Source: Zygnema cylindricum (lineage: Eukaryota; Streptophyta; Zygnematophyceae; Zygnematales; Zygnemataceae). Taken from it: a stretch of DNA of 37,211 nucleotides. Location of the stretch: positions 431,290 to 468,500 of the forward strand of contig JBBHKE010001684.1 of assembly GCA_037447655.1 (NCBI GenBank), given 5' to 3'. Under the pieces are notes generated by a model that was not told the origin of the DNA, ran no database searches, and saw only the letters and a list, made by a program, of their open reading frames with translations. Within the stretch, counting starts at the first letter, position 1; each line of letters opens with the position of its first letter. Below are positions 10,944-21,361 of this stretch, in pieces. Made by a program: the position numbers and the translations under genes.

Positions 10944-12151
10944 ATGGACGAGAAGAAAGATGAAAGGTTCCCTATTATCGACATTCCAATTCCAACGGAA
11001 GTGAAAGATGAAATCCGCGTGTTGAGACTCGGAGTTGACTCTATTTCACCCCTCGTAGAAAGAATACATGAACTCGAAACTATTGTGGAAAATATGGGCA
11101 AAAAGTTAGAAACGTGTATTGCGAAGAATGACACAAGGCTCACGACAATACAACGCCAACTTGATGGAAGATTATCGAGGATCGAATCAATACTTTTGGG
11201 CTTAACACAACCTTCAATGCAACCATTTTTCTTTTATTCACAACCAACCTTTTCCCCTTCCCCTTGTCCTACTCCTCACCCTCCTCCTCCCTCTTCATCG
11301 ACAAGTCCACCACCTTTTTCATTTCCCCCTTTTGCACCCATGTCTTCTACCCAACCAACACTTTCTTTTTTTCAACGTCATACATTTACTAGTGTCCCCT
11401 TCCCCCCTATTAATTCCACAACCTCTCCTTCCCACCACTCTACATCTAGCAATGCTTTTCTCCCCCCTATTTTTTCCACTACATCTTCTTCCCACCATTC
11501 TACATCTAGCCATGCCTCTCTTCTTTCTATTTTTTCCACAACATCTTCTTCCTACCATTCTACATCTATCAATGCTTCTCTTCCCCCTATTGATTCTATA
11601 ACATCTTCTTCACAAACTTTTACTTTTACCAATGCGTATCTTCCTCCTCATTCCACAGAGATTCTTACCCTAGCTTATGTCAAACTTGATGCATTTTCTA
11701 CAGATTGGGCCAATTGGCAAAGATACACCCTACAAAGCCACAAGTGTGATGTCAGCGTAGAATCTATATTCAACGAGTACCATTATGGATTGAATGGCCA
11801 CCCTCCTATAAAGTTCTTATTTCATACAACTTAAATAGACAAATACAAAACCAAAAAGGATGTAAATTGATAGTATGGGCAAAGGGAGAGAGGAACAAGT
11901 GGGGCCGTTGTCTCAAAATTTTGCAATTTGTTGAAAAGCTAATGACTGTTCCAGGGTGGGATTTAACGAAAAGTATAAACTTTGTAGAAAGACTTAGAAT
12001 AGAGAAGTTTAGTGGGAGCACGGTATAACTTAAAGAGGCCTCATATACAACAGCTGGACTAGATTTGAAAGACAAATTGAATGAAATAGAATTTCAACGA
12101 AGATTGAGTCCTTTCCATAAATTAGGAGAGTTACGTGTAGTCACGCGTTAA
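10944..12151 (+). pseudogene. Broken gene: coiled-coil, Ser/Pro-rich repeat protein
   Basis: A frame opens at ATG 10944 (no in-frame ATG between the upstream stop at 10917 and here) and runs to a stop at 11832-11834. Residues 1-90 are charged and heptad-like (IHELETIVENMGKKLETC, then RLSRIESILLGL), which predicts a coiled coil. Residues about 95-235 are Pro/Ser/Thr-rich and include four 20-residue repeats. The last part is ordinary sequence (KLDAFSTDWANWQRYTL). Near 11800-11830 the coding signal moves to another frame, which continues (KGERNKWGRCLKILQFVEKL...) through a stop at 12026-12028 to a stop at 12149-12151. So I read it as one gene with a frameshift and a nonsense codon, though an unrecognised intron could explain the shift. 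The layout resembles retroelement Gag-like or lineage-specific plant proteins; I do not recognise the family. Confidence 0.6.
11401..11640 (+). repeat. Four 60-bp coding repeats in the broken gene
   Basis: Four consecutive 60-bp units begin at 11401, 11461, 11521 and 11581. Each carries a CCCCCTAT-like start, a CACAACATCTTCTTCCCACC-like middle and a TCTACATCTAGCAATGC-like end. They encode 20-residue repeats of the type PPI.STTSSSHHSTSSNASL. The first three are close and the fourth is more diverged. The exact 60-bp period keeps the frame. Confidence 0.85.
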
Positions 12152-13667
12152 TTAAGGAGTTTATTGGAACAATAAAAGAGTTACGATGCGTTGAGTAAAG
12201 GTATACCGTCTAATTATAATTGTTGAACTTTGATTTTGGGTGAAATTGTTATGCATCGAGTTATTGTGGTGCTTTGTGTTAGGTATGTTGAACGTTCTCG
12301 CACAAAATAGGTTTGTTTTTGGAAACCACGGTATAAACATGCTTTGTGTGTGTAAAACGCCGTCGTTAATAAATTCTTGGATTATTATTCAACCATGAAC
12401 TTCAAGGATTATTATTTAACCAGGTGTAAGCATACGATATTGAGTTAAATTCTTGGATTATTATTCAACCATGAAATTGAAGGATTATTATTTCACCAGG
12501 TGTAAGCATACGATATTGAAACTCAAAAAAGTATAACTGGAAACACTTAATAATTTTTTATACATAAAAAATCACACTCTACAACTAACCCTAAACATAG
12601 AGCGATAGTAACTAGTTTTTTTGAAAAGGATTTTAATTATACTGCATATACAAACAACAACAACATAATGTTAGTTTTTATAAATAAAGAAAACAATTTA
12701 TTATAGGAACAATGTTTGAGTGCAACAATGTACTATTGGGCGCATTATAAAACAAAGATTCCAACAACATGAACTAGTTTAACAATTACGACATAAAGGT
12801 GGAGCATGTATGAACTAATGTTTTACAACGAAATTATTAAATAATATTTGTAATGAAACATATGTCCTTGGAATGGCACCGTTAACCCTACTTAGAGCGT
12901 TGATAAATAAGGTTTGTTTACATAATACAAATTCGTGTCAAGATAGAGAAAAAGTACAAGAGATAACACACTCCAACTAAATTATTTAGGGATGTCCACA
13001 CTTTTATTTATTGTTAATAACATTATCCATCAAATGTTAACAAACCCTCATCTTAAAGTCATAAACATGGGATTGCATTCGACACTCGTTACGAAGGGAA
13101 ACACTATATTAATGAAAGCGCGTTATTATAACCTCTATTAATAGTTTGGTGTAAGTAGACGTGAAACTGCAATCGACTATCTAAAATACAGTTCCTGACT
13201 TTAGTTGATGGATTAATGCCAACTGGGCGGCGAGCGATTCAGTTTATGATTTCGTGGCCAACTGAACAGCGTTCGAATGTGTTATTGACGATAACAATGA
13301 TTGACGAAATAAATATGAAATCCGAACAGTTACGCGACATACACCCGCTCTGGTCGACAAAAGGACTAAAATGAATTTATTATTATGGGAAACGGTAAGA
13401 GTTAACGTACTACTATTTAACGTAAAATAAAAATCTGTATACATCTCCCGGTCAGTTTTAACGTCAAATTTTGTTTTCTTAAAAATGCAAGGTACTTGGT
13501 AGGTATCTTGCGAAGTGTGAGACTAACTCGTTTTTTGAACCTGTGTCCTTATGTCTACACAAACCAAAGCGCCTGCCAAAATTTAACGAACCTAGAAGAA
13601 TCGTCAGGTGCAGTTTCATGTCACGAAGCATATTGGCAACAATATCGTTCGCCAACGACAACAAAAC
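12152..13667. other. AT-rich intergenic DNA around a short direct repeat
   Basis: Apart from the 76-bp direct repeat at 12371-12519, I see no gene. The open frames around 13244-13725 overlap on both strands and look like chance. Confidence 0.4.
12371..12519 (+). repeat. 76-bp direct tandem repeat, two units
   Basis: Units at 12371-12446 and 12447-12519 both read AAATTCTTGGATTATTATTC, AACCATGAA, AGGATTATTATTT, CACCAGGTGTAAGCATACG (or AACC in place of CACC) and end ATATTGA, with only a few differences. It is a recent local duplication. Confidence 0.9.
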
Positions 13668-13979
13668 TGCTGCCACGTTTATTGCGGTGAACAAAAAATA
13701 CGATCGTACCAAAACTGTTAATTAGTGGTCACTATAGAAAGTACGATTTTAGCATGCAGTTGTTTGCACAGATCGCCGACAGATCACGCCAAATCCATCT
13801 CTTAGGCGGTTCGGCGAATTGAAAAAAAAAAGAAAAACAAAACAAAAGGAAAGGGGTAAAAAATCTACAGGAGAGCGGTCAAAATTTTGACTTCCGTAAG
13901 TCAACTGCGAACGGGTTACAACTTGCAAGACAAGGGAGCCAAGCATCCCTGTTTAAATCACGGTTCTGCACAACAGTAA
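13668..13979 (+). repeat. Dispersed repeat R, copy 1 (about 312 bp)
   Basis: It matches 24570-24876 over its full length with scattered differences. It runs from GCTGCCACGTTTATTGCGGT through the A-rich stretch at about 13819-13850 to GGTTCTGCACAACAGTAAG. No terminal inverted repeats or reading frame are evident. The other copy abuts the left edge of the coatomer duplication. Confidence 0.9.
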
Positions 13980-14488
13980 GGGTATGGATACATGAAGAGG
14001 TCTCTATAATAGTACGGACAACAAAATTTCTGTATTAGAGAGGCCTGACAGCAAAATTTATGTATTACAGAGGCCTCGGTTACATCGCGTAACGTCTGTA
14101 AATAAGTTTTTACATACGTGTTTATATTTGAGTGGTTCCACGTAGTTGACGATCAAATCTCTAAAATTGTCAAAGATTTGGAAACCGACAATTTTCGTAT
14201 AGAAATCCGTACTTGCATTATTACGTACGTGTACTTCGCAAGTGTACCGCGTCAAAGTACCTCACAGATCTCCTTCACTCAGCTTACGGTCACCTTGTCC
14301 GAAGGCACGTGACTTTGGGGACGTGTGAAAATTTTCATTTTTTATCGACGCACGTGTCTATCGTCCAGGTGTAGCGAATTGAATGGTTCACCAATATAGA
14401 GGCGGATGGAGCGATTCCTTCGTAGATGAAGACCAAAATGTAATCGGACGTTCGATGTCTTCTCCGGATTCTTGGAGAATCGTAATCT
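13980..14488. other. Intergenic with a 30-bp doublet
   Basis: At about 14020-14076 a unit of about 30 bp (AGCAAAATTTATGTATTACA, then GAGGCCT) occurs twice with small changes. No gene is recognised. Confidence 0.45.
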
Positions 14489-15525
14489 TAGGGCGTGTCC
14501 CCATGTAACCGAAACTTTGAAACGTTACTTTGGAATTTAGAGCAGATTTTACGGTGTACTTTTCAAAGTGTGCCTATGGGCGTGTGCCCATGTAACCGAA
14601 ATTTTGAAACGTTACTTTGGAATTTAGCGCAGATTTTACGGGGTACTTTTCAAAAAGTTCCTATGTCATTCATTACTTGCGCTTTCATTACTTCAAATTT
14701 GTGACAGTCGTAGACGTATACAATATGTGCGACAGACTACGAAACGAAATGTAGATTACTGCGAAACTTCCTAAAATAAGTGACGTCTACAAAAACGGCG
14801 ACGGTTGTAGACGTCGAGGTTTTTCTGACATCGTAGATATTTAGGGTTTTGACGTTGCGAAGTCACGCCACGCTATGACGTCATTAGTACGTAAACATTC
14901 CGCCATGGCTTCCGATTTCTTTTATTTATCTTTTATCATTCGATATGCCGTCAAACTACGACCAAAGATATTAAAAAAAAAGATAAAATAATATATCTTT
15001 CATTTGAAACCATCATTGCCGCATTTCATTTAGGGGAGAGAGAAATAAGAGCGATCGAGTGAGAAAGAGGAAGAGAGACGAGGACGACGTAAACTTTTGC
15101 AAAGGACCCATGAAGGAAAGTGGAGGTCCAAGACCCCTGCAAGTTTTTTTCCGTACATGTTGGTCATTTTCTTATGTGCATGCTCGTGACGAGCAATGAA
15201 AAAAATAGCGTGTACTTTCCTTCGTGCAAAAAAAATTGAAAACTTTTCACGCGTGCAACCTAGGGTTTCTATTCGTCAATAGGGTAATATTTCGATTAAA
15301 ATCAGGTCGTGATTTGATTACGGTGCAAGTATGAAGATGAGCCGGAAGTGGGTCGCGATGATAATACTATCAAATCGCCGTACCTTTCAAGTTCCAAGAT
15401 GACGCAAAATGTATTTGAGTTTTTGACCATTTTTCGTACGGCGTAATATTTTCAAGTTAGAAGTCCCATTTTCTGTGTAAACGACGGAAAAAAACCCTTA
15501 CTTGAACACATGGGAACACGCCCTA
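14489..15525 (+). mobile_element. TIR element, family C, complete-looking copy
   Basis: The ends are TAGGGCGTGTCCCCATGT (14489-14506) and the imperfect inverse ACATGGGAACACGCCCTA (15508-15525). The left end is a tandem doublet: about 87 bp starting at 14491 recur at 14578-14664. The interior is collinear with 18912-19774 (GACGTCAT.AGTACGTA, GAGACGAGGACGACGTAAA, AGTGGGTCGCGATGATAATA). I see no certain target-site duplication and no transposase frame, so the superfamily is open. Confidence 0.7.
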
Positions 15526-16464
15526 ACAGAGGGCATTATAATGTAATACCCAAAATTTCAAAACGTAACGACAGAAAGGCGGCAACAAACTTTGATGGTG
15601 GGAGCGTGACGGGATAATTTCAGCGGATTCGCAACCACATTTGCGGAAGGCACATGGCCTATGCAACGTGTACGCACATATATACGCGCTCATCAAGGAT
15701 CTTTTTTATCTTTTCCGCGTGGCCCATTTTTACACGTTCACTGTCTAATGTGCACAGTCGTCAAGGACTGTAAGGTTGATGACATGGCGTCTCGGATAAA
15801 TAGTTTAATGGCATCCGACGGTAAGAATTTACGCCTACACCTTGGACATTTTTCCATAATGATGTTTTCCTTGGAAATAAAAGGTAAGGTTCTATACGAA
15901 ACAGTATGGCCCTCAGTAAACAACCCCACTTTTTCGCAAATGGAAAACCACCCTTATACATTAAAATCTGATGTAAAATTATAATTGAAAATCTGTTGAA
16001 TGTGATTTTTATGCCAATACTTGTGACTTTTACAATTCTAAAGTGCATATTATATGGACGTCCTCACACTAAACTTATGCTAGTACTTTGGCCATATATT
16101 AGGGGCGCACTTAACTGCACTTTTGATCTATGATCTTAAAGCGTGACTGCGTGACGGATTTGTGGTTATCGTCTTTTCAATCTTACACCTGAGTGCATGG
16201 TTATAATTCAATGCATCGATGATTAAAAATAAAATGCGAATTAACCTTTCAGTCCGAGTTAAAAGTCGTTAATACTATGGTTTATCACAAACTTGATGAC
16301 AAAGGTAACAAGTGTTTCTCCACGATACACGTGTCCAATTATATTTTGTGAATCGACATTCTCGGACATGATCACTATCTGTAGTTCGCCTCTATACAAT
16401 TGTGGACCGTCCATAAAGACCATCGGAGGGATGGTCAAAAACTATACGAACTCACAAAACTACA
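15526..16464. other. Intergenic, one unsupported 107-codon frame
   Basis: An open plus-strand frame at 15661-15984 has no recognisable motif, and minus-strand frames overlap it. I do not call it a gene. Nothing else is recognised. Confidence 0.35.
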
Positions 16465-16666
16465 CCGTGTATCGCTATTAGTGTTGATAACTTTTTCGCT
16501 ACTCAAAACATCTCTCCGTACACATTTTTCGATTTTCAAATTTGAGACTGAAAGCTAAGAATCCTACCTTTCAATCGCAACCGTCAGACCCACAATCCGA
16601 CATGTTTGTACAGAGAAAATATGTTTTAGTGGCAAAAAAAACATCAACACTAATAGCGATTCACGC
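16465..16666. mobile_element. Short TIR element, family D, copy 1 (about 200 bp)
   Basis: The left end reads CCGTGTATCGCTATTAGTGT and the right end ACACTAATAGCGATTCACG, in inverted orientation. The interior holds CTTTCAATCGCAACCGTCAG and an A-run before the right TIR. It is collinear with 17755-17967. No target-site duplication is seen. A small MITE is the best description. Confidence 0.7.
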
Positions 16667-16890
16667 TCAAAATACAAAGTGCATTCATACATCCCGTACA
16701 TAAGCATAGTGTCGTACAGTTTGAGAAACAGTTCGAACATATATCTCAGATGTGACTACCCCATCCTCTACTGCAAAATGTCATGGCAGACAATGAACTA
16801 TATAATTTGGTACGTTAAATTTATTTCGTATTATTTATCTAATTTAGTAATTTATGCACATTTTCGACCTTTTTTTAACATAACAATTGT
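16667..16890. other. Short intergenic stretch
   Basis: Nothing is recognised in this stretch. A 76-codon open frame here has no coding signature. Confidence 0.35.
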
Positions 16891-17706
16891 TAGTGTTGTG
16901 TATCGGTAAGGATTTGTCGATAACCGATATGGGCATTTTTAGGGTAGTCGATAATCGATATATTGGTTCGATGTATCGTTATCGGTGTTATCGCCAATAA
17001 ATAACCGATATTTATCGGTTATTATCGGCGATAACACCGATATCAATAACTATAAGCGATGTTTGTTCAAAACTACATATATGTGTACGGCCAATACACT
17101 CAACTGTACGTGTTATTCCTCGGGCGCGCCGCGGACTCCCTTCCCCCCAATTTCGGGAAAAAAAGACAATGAATAAATATATATTTTTACTATTTTGTAA
17201 AAAAGCTATTAGTTCCTCAGATAAGTACCCCTGCATCGTCAAAAGATGCAAGATGGTGGCAGTAGGCTGCAGTAAATGACGGCAGTCTGACAGATGTGCT
17301 CGTTTGTTCTGTTCGTTTGTTAGTTCTGTACGTATGTCTTTCAAAAAACTTTGATTTAAAATTTAACAGTGTAATTTAATTTGTTCGTTTGAATAATATA
17401 GTATTAGAACTATAAAGTATTGTTATAAATTTATTGACGTTTATGTGTTGCGTTGTCTGTAATAGATTTTAGTTAAACAAACACGGAACATATACATTAT
17501 ACAACATACCACGCTATATAAAGTAGATAATACAATACAGTATGCTATATAGTACTTTTGGTTGCATACTATATTTTTTAAAAGTTATCAACGATATAAA
17601 ATTTGTTGGTCTTTTACCAATATAGAGGGAACTTTTACCGTTTGATAACCGATAACTATCGGTAACACTGTTATGGCGATAAATTCTTAACCGATAAACT
17701 ACACTA
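16891..17706. mobile_element. hAT-like TIR element related to 479-1796
   Basis: The left terminus TAGTGTTGTGTATCGGTAA (from 16891) pairs with the right terminus ACCGATAAACTACACTA (to 17706). The flanks acaattgt and gcaattgc share six of eight bases, so a decayed 8-bp duplication is possible. Like the element at 479-1796 it carries many CGATAACCGATA words and an ATACTATATTTTTTA..GTTATCAACGAT-like segment near the right end. There is no transposase frame. Confidence 0.6.
16979..17043. repeat. Large palindrome
   Basis: The arms (ATCGGTGTTATCGCC...ATAACCGATA and TATCGGTTATTATCGGCGAT..) are each about 29-30 bp and nearly perfect, with a 2-base centre near 17011. It lies within the hAT-like element and could form a cruciform. 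Confidence 0.9.
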
Positions 17707-17754
17707 GCAATTGCACCAATAGAACATTCTTACGGTTGTGGACAATACAGTACA

Positions 17755-17967
17755 CCGTCTATCGCTATTAGTGTTAATAAATATTTTGCCACTTATAACA
17801 ACTTTTCTACGTACACACATGTCCGACTTTCAATTTGAGACCGCAAATCGGAAGTTGGGAAACTTACCTTTTAATTGCAACCGTTAGATCAACAATCAGT
17901 TATATGTGTACGGAGAAAAAATGTTTTAAGAGACAAAAAAAACATTAACACTTATAGCGATACACGG
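17755..17967. mobile_element. Short TIR element, family D, copy 2
   Basis: The left end CCGTCTATCGCTATTAGTGT and right end ACACTTATAGCGATACACGG are inverted repeats matching 16465-16666. The interior includes AATTTGAGACCGCAAATCGG and CTTTTAATTGCAACCGTTAG. No target-site duplication is evident. Confidence 0.7.
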
Positions 17968-18540
17968 AGAACTGTACTGTGGCGATGTGATTGTCCGCGT
18001 AAATTTGGAAGTACGATAGGGTACGGTGATTTATGTAATAACCTAACTAGTCAAAAGGACAAACCTTTGTTGTACAGAATATTTACACCGTACTCTTCGT
18101 ATGTCAGAAAACTAAGCTACCACTAAGCAACCACCAAGCTACCACTATCGTTTAATCATCATTACTTGAAATCTATCCTATTCATATTATCCGTAGTTGC
18201 GATTGCTGCGCTGGCTGCGCTTTCCGTACGGATCATAAAGAAAGCCGCAACTGCGTTAACTTAACTGCGTCGCAGCTGCTCCGTACCAGCGGCGCCTATT
18301 TCAACATTCCGTTTATTTTACATCGGATCGCTTCGCGATCCACCGTCCATTTGTCATTGCTTGTTCACACCACTCAATGAGTCTTTTACGTAACTTTAAT
18401 TATCAATCCGTTCGCTCCCATAATTCGTGAATCTATTCAAACCTCCATATTAAATCCAACTAGCAGTTACGCACGAAACTGACTTTTCAAAACAACACTC
18501 CCCCGAAAATTTAGTTTCGTGCACCCAAAAAAAATATGCA
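17968..18540. other. Intergenic, nothing assigned
   Basis: Short CTGCGCTGGCTGCGCTT and AGCTACCACTA... doublets occur, but no gene is seen. Confidence 0.35.
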
Positions 18541-18651
18541 ACGTGTAATGCTATGTTGCTACGCTGCGCTAGTTTGACATCGCAGCGCAGTATGAATCAA
18601 AGTGCAGCGTGTACTGCTATGCTGCTACGCTGCGCTAGTTTGACATCGCAG
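18541..18651 (+). repeat. 66-bp direct repeat, 1.7 units
   Basis: ACGTGTAATGCTATGTTGCT (18541) and GCGTGTACTGCTATGCTGCT (18607) both continue into ACGCTGCGCTAGTTTGACAT and CGCAG. Differences are few. Confidence 0.85.
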
Positions 18652-18730
18652 TCCTAACTGCTGCTCTATTTCACCTTTAACTTCCTCCTTATAGCCTCCT
18701 CTACTAAGACTAAAGCTTTCAAATTCTACA

Positions 18731-18911
18731 GAAATGGGTCGCGTTGATAATAACGCCAAATTGACGTACCTTCCAAGTTCCAAGATGACGCAAAATGTAC
18801 TTCTGTTTTTGCCCATTTTTCGTACGGCGTAATATTTTCTCGTTGGAAGTCCCATTTCTTGTGTAAACGACGGGAAAAAACCCTTACTTGAACACATGGG
18901 CACACGCCCTA
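18731..18911 (+). mobile_element. Family C element, right-end fragment
   Basis: It matches the right end of 14489-15525 from GGGTCGCG.TGATAATA through CAAGATGACGCAAAATGTA and CGTACGGCGTAATATTTTC to CACATGGGCACACGCCCTA. Everything to its left is missing. Confidence 0.75.
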
Positions 18912-19775
18912 TGTTAATCGTTACTTGCGCGTTCATTACTTCGAATATGTGACAGTTATAGACGTCTACAAAATGTGCGATAGTCTATGAAACGAAATGT
19001 AAACGACTACGAAACTACGAAACTTCCTAAAAACGGCGTCGGTTGTAGATGTTGAGGTTTTTGTGACGTTGTAGATGTTTAGGGTTTTGTGACATAGCGC
19101 AGTCATGCTACCATGTGACGTCATCAGTACGTAGATTTTCTGCCATGGCTTCCCTATTTCGTTTTCTTATATTTTATCATTCGATATGCTATCAAACTTA
19201 GACCAAAAATATTAAAAAAAAAGAAAAAATATATATCTTTCATTTGATACTATTATTGTTGCATCTCGTGTACATAAGAGAGAAAGAGGAGTGGTCGAGT
19301 GAGAAAGAGGGGGAGAGACGAGGACGACGTAAAATTTTGCAAAGGACCCATGAAGGAAAGTGGAGGCCCGAGACCCTTGCAAATTTTTTTCCCTACATGT
19401 TTGTCATTTTCTTACGTGCATCCGCGTGACGAGCAGTGAAAAAAATAGCGTGTACTTTCTTTCGTGCAATTTTTTTCGAAAATGTTTGACGCGTGCAATC
19501 CAGGTTTTCTATTCGTCCATAGGATAGTATTTTGATTAAAATCAGGTCGCGGTTTGATTCCAGTGCAAGCGTGACGAAAGTGTGAAGATGACCTGGAAGT
19601 GGGTCGCGATGATAATAACGCCAAATTTCCGTACCTTCCAAGTTCCAAGATGATGCAAAATGTACTTGTGTTTTTGCCCATTTTTTGTACGGCGTAATAT
19701 TTTCTCGTTAGAAGTCCCACTTTCTGTGAAAACGACGGGAAAAAACTCTTACTTGAACACACAGGGACACGCCCT
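18912..19775 (+). mobile_element. Family C element, left-truncated copy fused to the fragment
   Basis: It starts directly after the terminus at 18911, with ATCGTTACTTGCGCGTTCAT, which corresponds to about 14670 of the complete-looking copy. It is collinear with that copy to the right end ACAGGGACACGCCCTT near 19775. So two right ends stand in the same orientation without a left end between them. No coding frame is supported. Confidence 0.75.
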
Positions 19776-20006
19776 TATTTTCTGTAATGTTCTTTTTACG
19801 AAACTCACGAAAATATAGTACGGCATGGTACGGGCAAGTACAAAATTATGCATTAAACCTCACTTTCGTCTGATGTAACCATGTCCTAAATCACAAGGAA
19901 ACCAAACTTCGTACTTTTTTTAAGTATTTTCTCGAGCGAGCCCGTACTCTATTGATCAGATCGTACGTTTTTCTTTGGTTATGTCGTATGGTTGGCACAC
20001 TTAAAG

Positions 20007-20312
20007 CATAGTTCAAAAGTAGGTGAAAGTAGGCCCATACAATATGCCTATTGTATGTAAAACATACAATATGACCCTAAGACCCATATTGTATTCGGAC
20101 ATATTCGGACCAATTAAAACATTTGTACCAAGAATTGGACTAATTAAAACATTCGGACCAAAAAAAATTATACTCACCGACAGATTCGAACGATCGGACG
20201 GTCGCTGATCAAAGTAGCGATCTAAGAAGATCACATGAAAAGCCCATAACACATCTTACAATAAAGGCGCCGACCAAAGGCCTACCATAAAAACGCCTAC
20301 TTTTGAACTATG
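20007..20312 (+). mobile_element. hAT-like MITE, family A, copy 3 (306 bp)
   Basis: The left end reads CATAGTTCAAAAGTAGG and the right end CCTACTTTTGAACTATG. The flanks are an exact 8-bp duplication ACTTAAAG (19999-20006 and 20313-20320). The interior matches copy 1 of the family (GCCCATACAATAT, AAAAGCCCATAACACA, CCAAAGGCCTACCA). Duplicate copy 2 near 24983-24995 lacks it, reading CACACTTAAACCTAC. Confidence 0.92.
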
Positions 20313-20361
20313 ACTTAAAGTCTTAAACCTACTGCTGTAGTAATACCGCAAGTATTTAGAC

Positions 20362-20932
20362 CATAGTTTAAAAGTAGGCGTTTTTATGCTAGGCCTTTGG
20401 TAGGCGCACAAAGCTTGGCACAAAACCCGCGCAACGTAGGCATACTGTATGGGTGTGTGCTGTGCACACCCCTGTACGAGCGTATGAATATGACGTATGT
20501 TCATAGTACAGCGTACGCCGCCGAACGATTTTTTTTAGCGAACTGACACGTAGGATGACATTGCGCGGGAAAAAAAACCAAGAAAAAAAAAACCCGCGGA
20601 CGAATCTGACAATAGTCCTGTCGTCAGTTGTGTTATGGCCTTTTCATGTGATCTTCTTAGATCGTTACTTTCATCAACGACCGTCATATCGTCCAAAGCT
20701 GACGGTTTAAATAAAAAGTCGCTCAAAACTCACAGAAAAAGATTTGTTTGTCCGTTTTTTTTTTCAAATTTAGAAATGACGTTTAATTCTCTATCGAACC
20801 ATGTGCAACTCAACCTTGTTACTATTTTATTTCATTTTGCGGCCAATATAACATGGGTCTTAAGGTAGTATTGTAAATTTACGTACAATAGGCATATTAT
20901 ATGGGTGTACTGTCACCAACGTTTAAACTATG
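20362..20932 (-). mobile_element. hAT-like MITE, family A, copy 4 (571 bp, inverted)
   Basis: The ends are CATAGTTTAAAAGTAGG and CAACGTTTAAACTATG, flanked by an exact 8-bp duplication ATTTAGAC (20354-20361 and 20933-20940). Its subterminal sequences show that it lies in the opposite orientation to copies 1 and 3 (the AGGCCTTTGGTAGGCGCACA end is on the left). Duplicate copy 2 near 25013-25030 keeps the uninserted site AAGTATTTATAGACCGTAAA. Confidence 0.92.
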
Positions 20933-21361
20933 ATTTAGACCGTAAAACAAACAGGCACCTCCAGTTTTTGACTGTAGGTGCAGTAATGTACTGTACCTGT
21001 GCGGGGTCACGGTTTCATACTTGCAGTATTAATGCAAATTTGATTTAACTGTGGGAACCCTATCAGTTAGCTTTTGACCGTTTGCTTCTTGCAGATTTAT
21101 GATCACTCGAGTAGTTATAGTTTTACTGTGGTTCGCACATAAAGACGCGACATACATTTTCACATCTTTAGGGATGATGCTTTTGTCTTTCTCATCATCT
21201 CCGACTTAGGTTGCTGTCAGGGGTGATTTCCTTTTCTCCTCCGTTCCAGGTGCTAAGGTAGGAGGCCATTGTGTAGAAGGCCATTATTTACGTCTTCCGT
21301 CGCGTGACCAACTCTGGAAAAGGAAAAATTTGCAGTTTTGACCAACAGAAGTTAAGGCAGG

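Noticed and set aside
15661-15984. 107-codon plus-strand open frame
   Set aside because: It has no recognisable motif, overlapping minus-strand frames of similar length, and lies in repeat-rich DNA.
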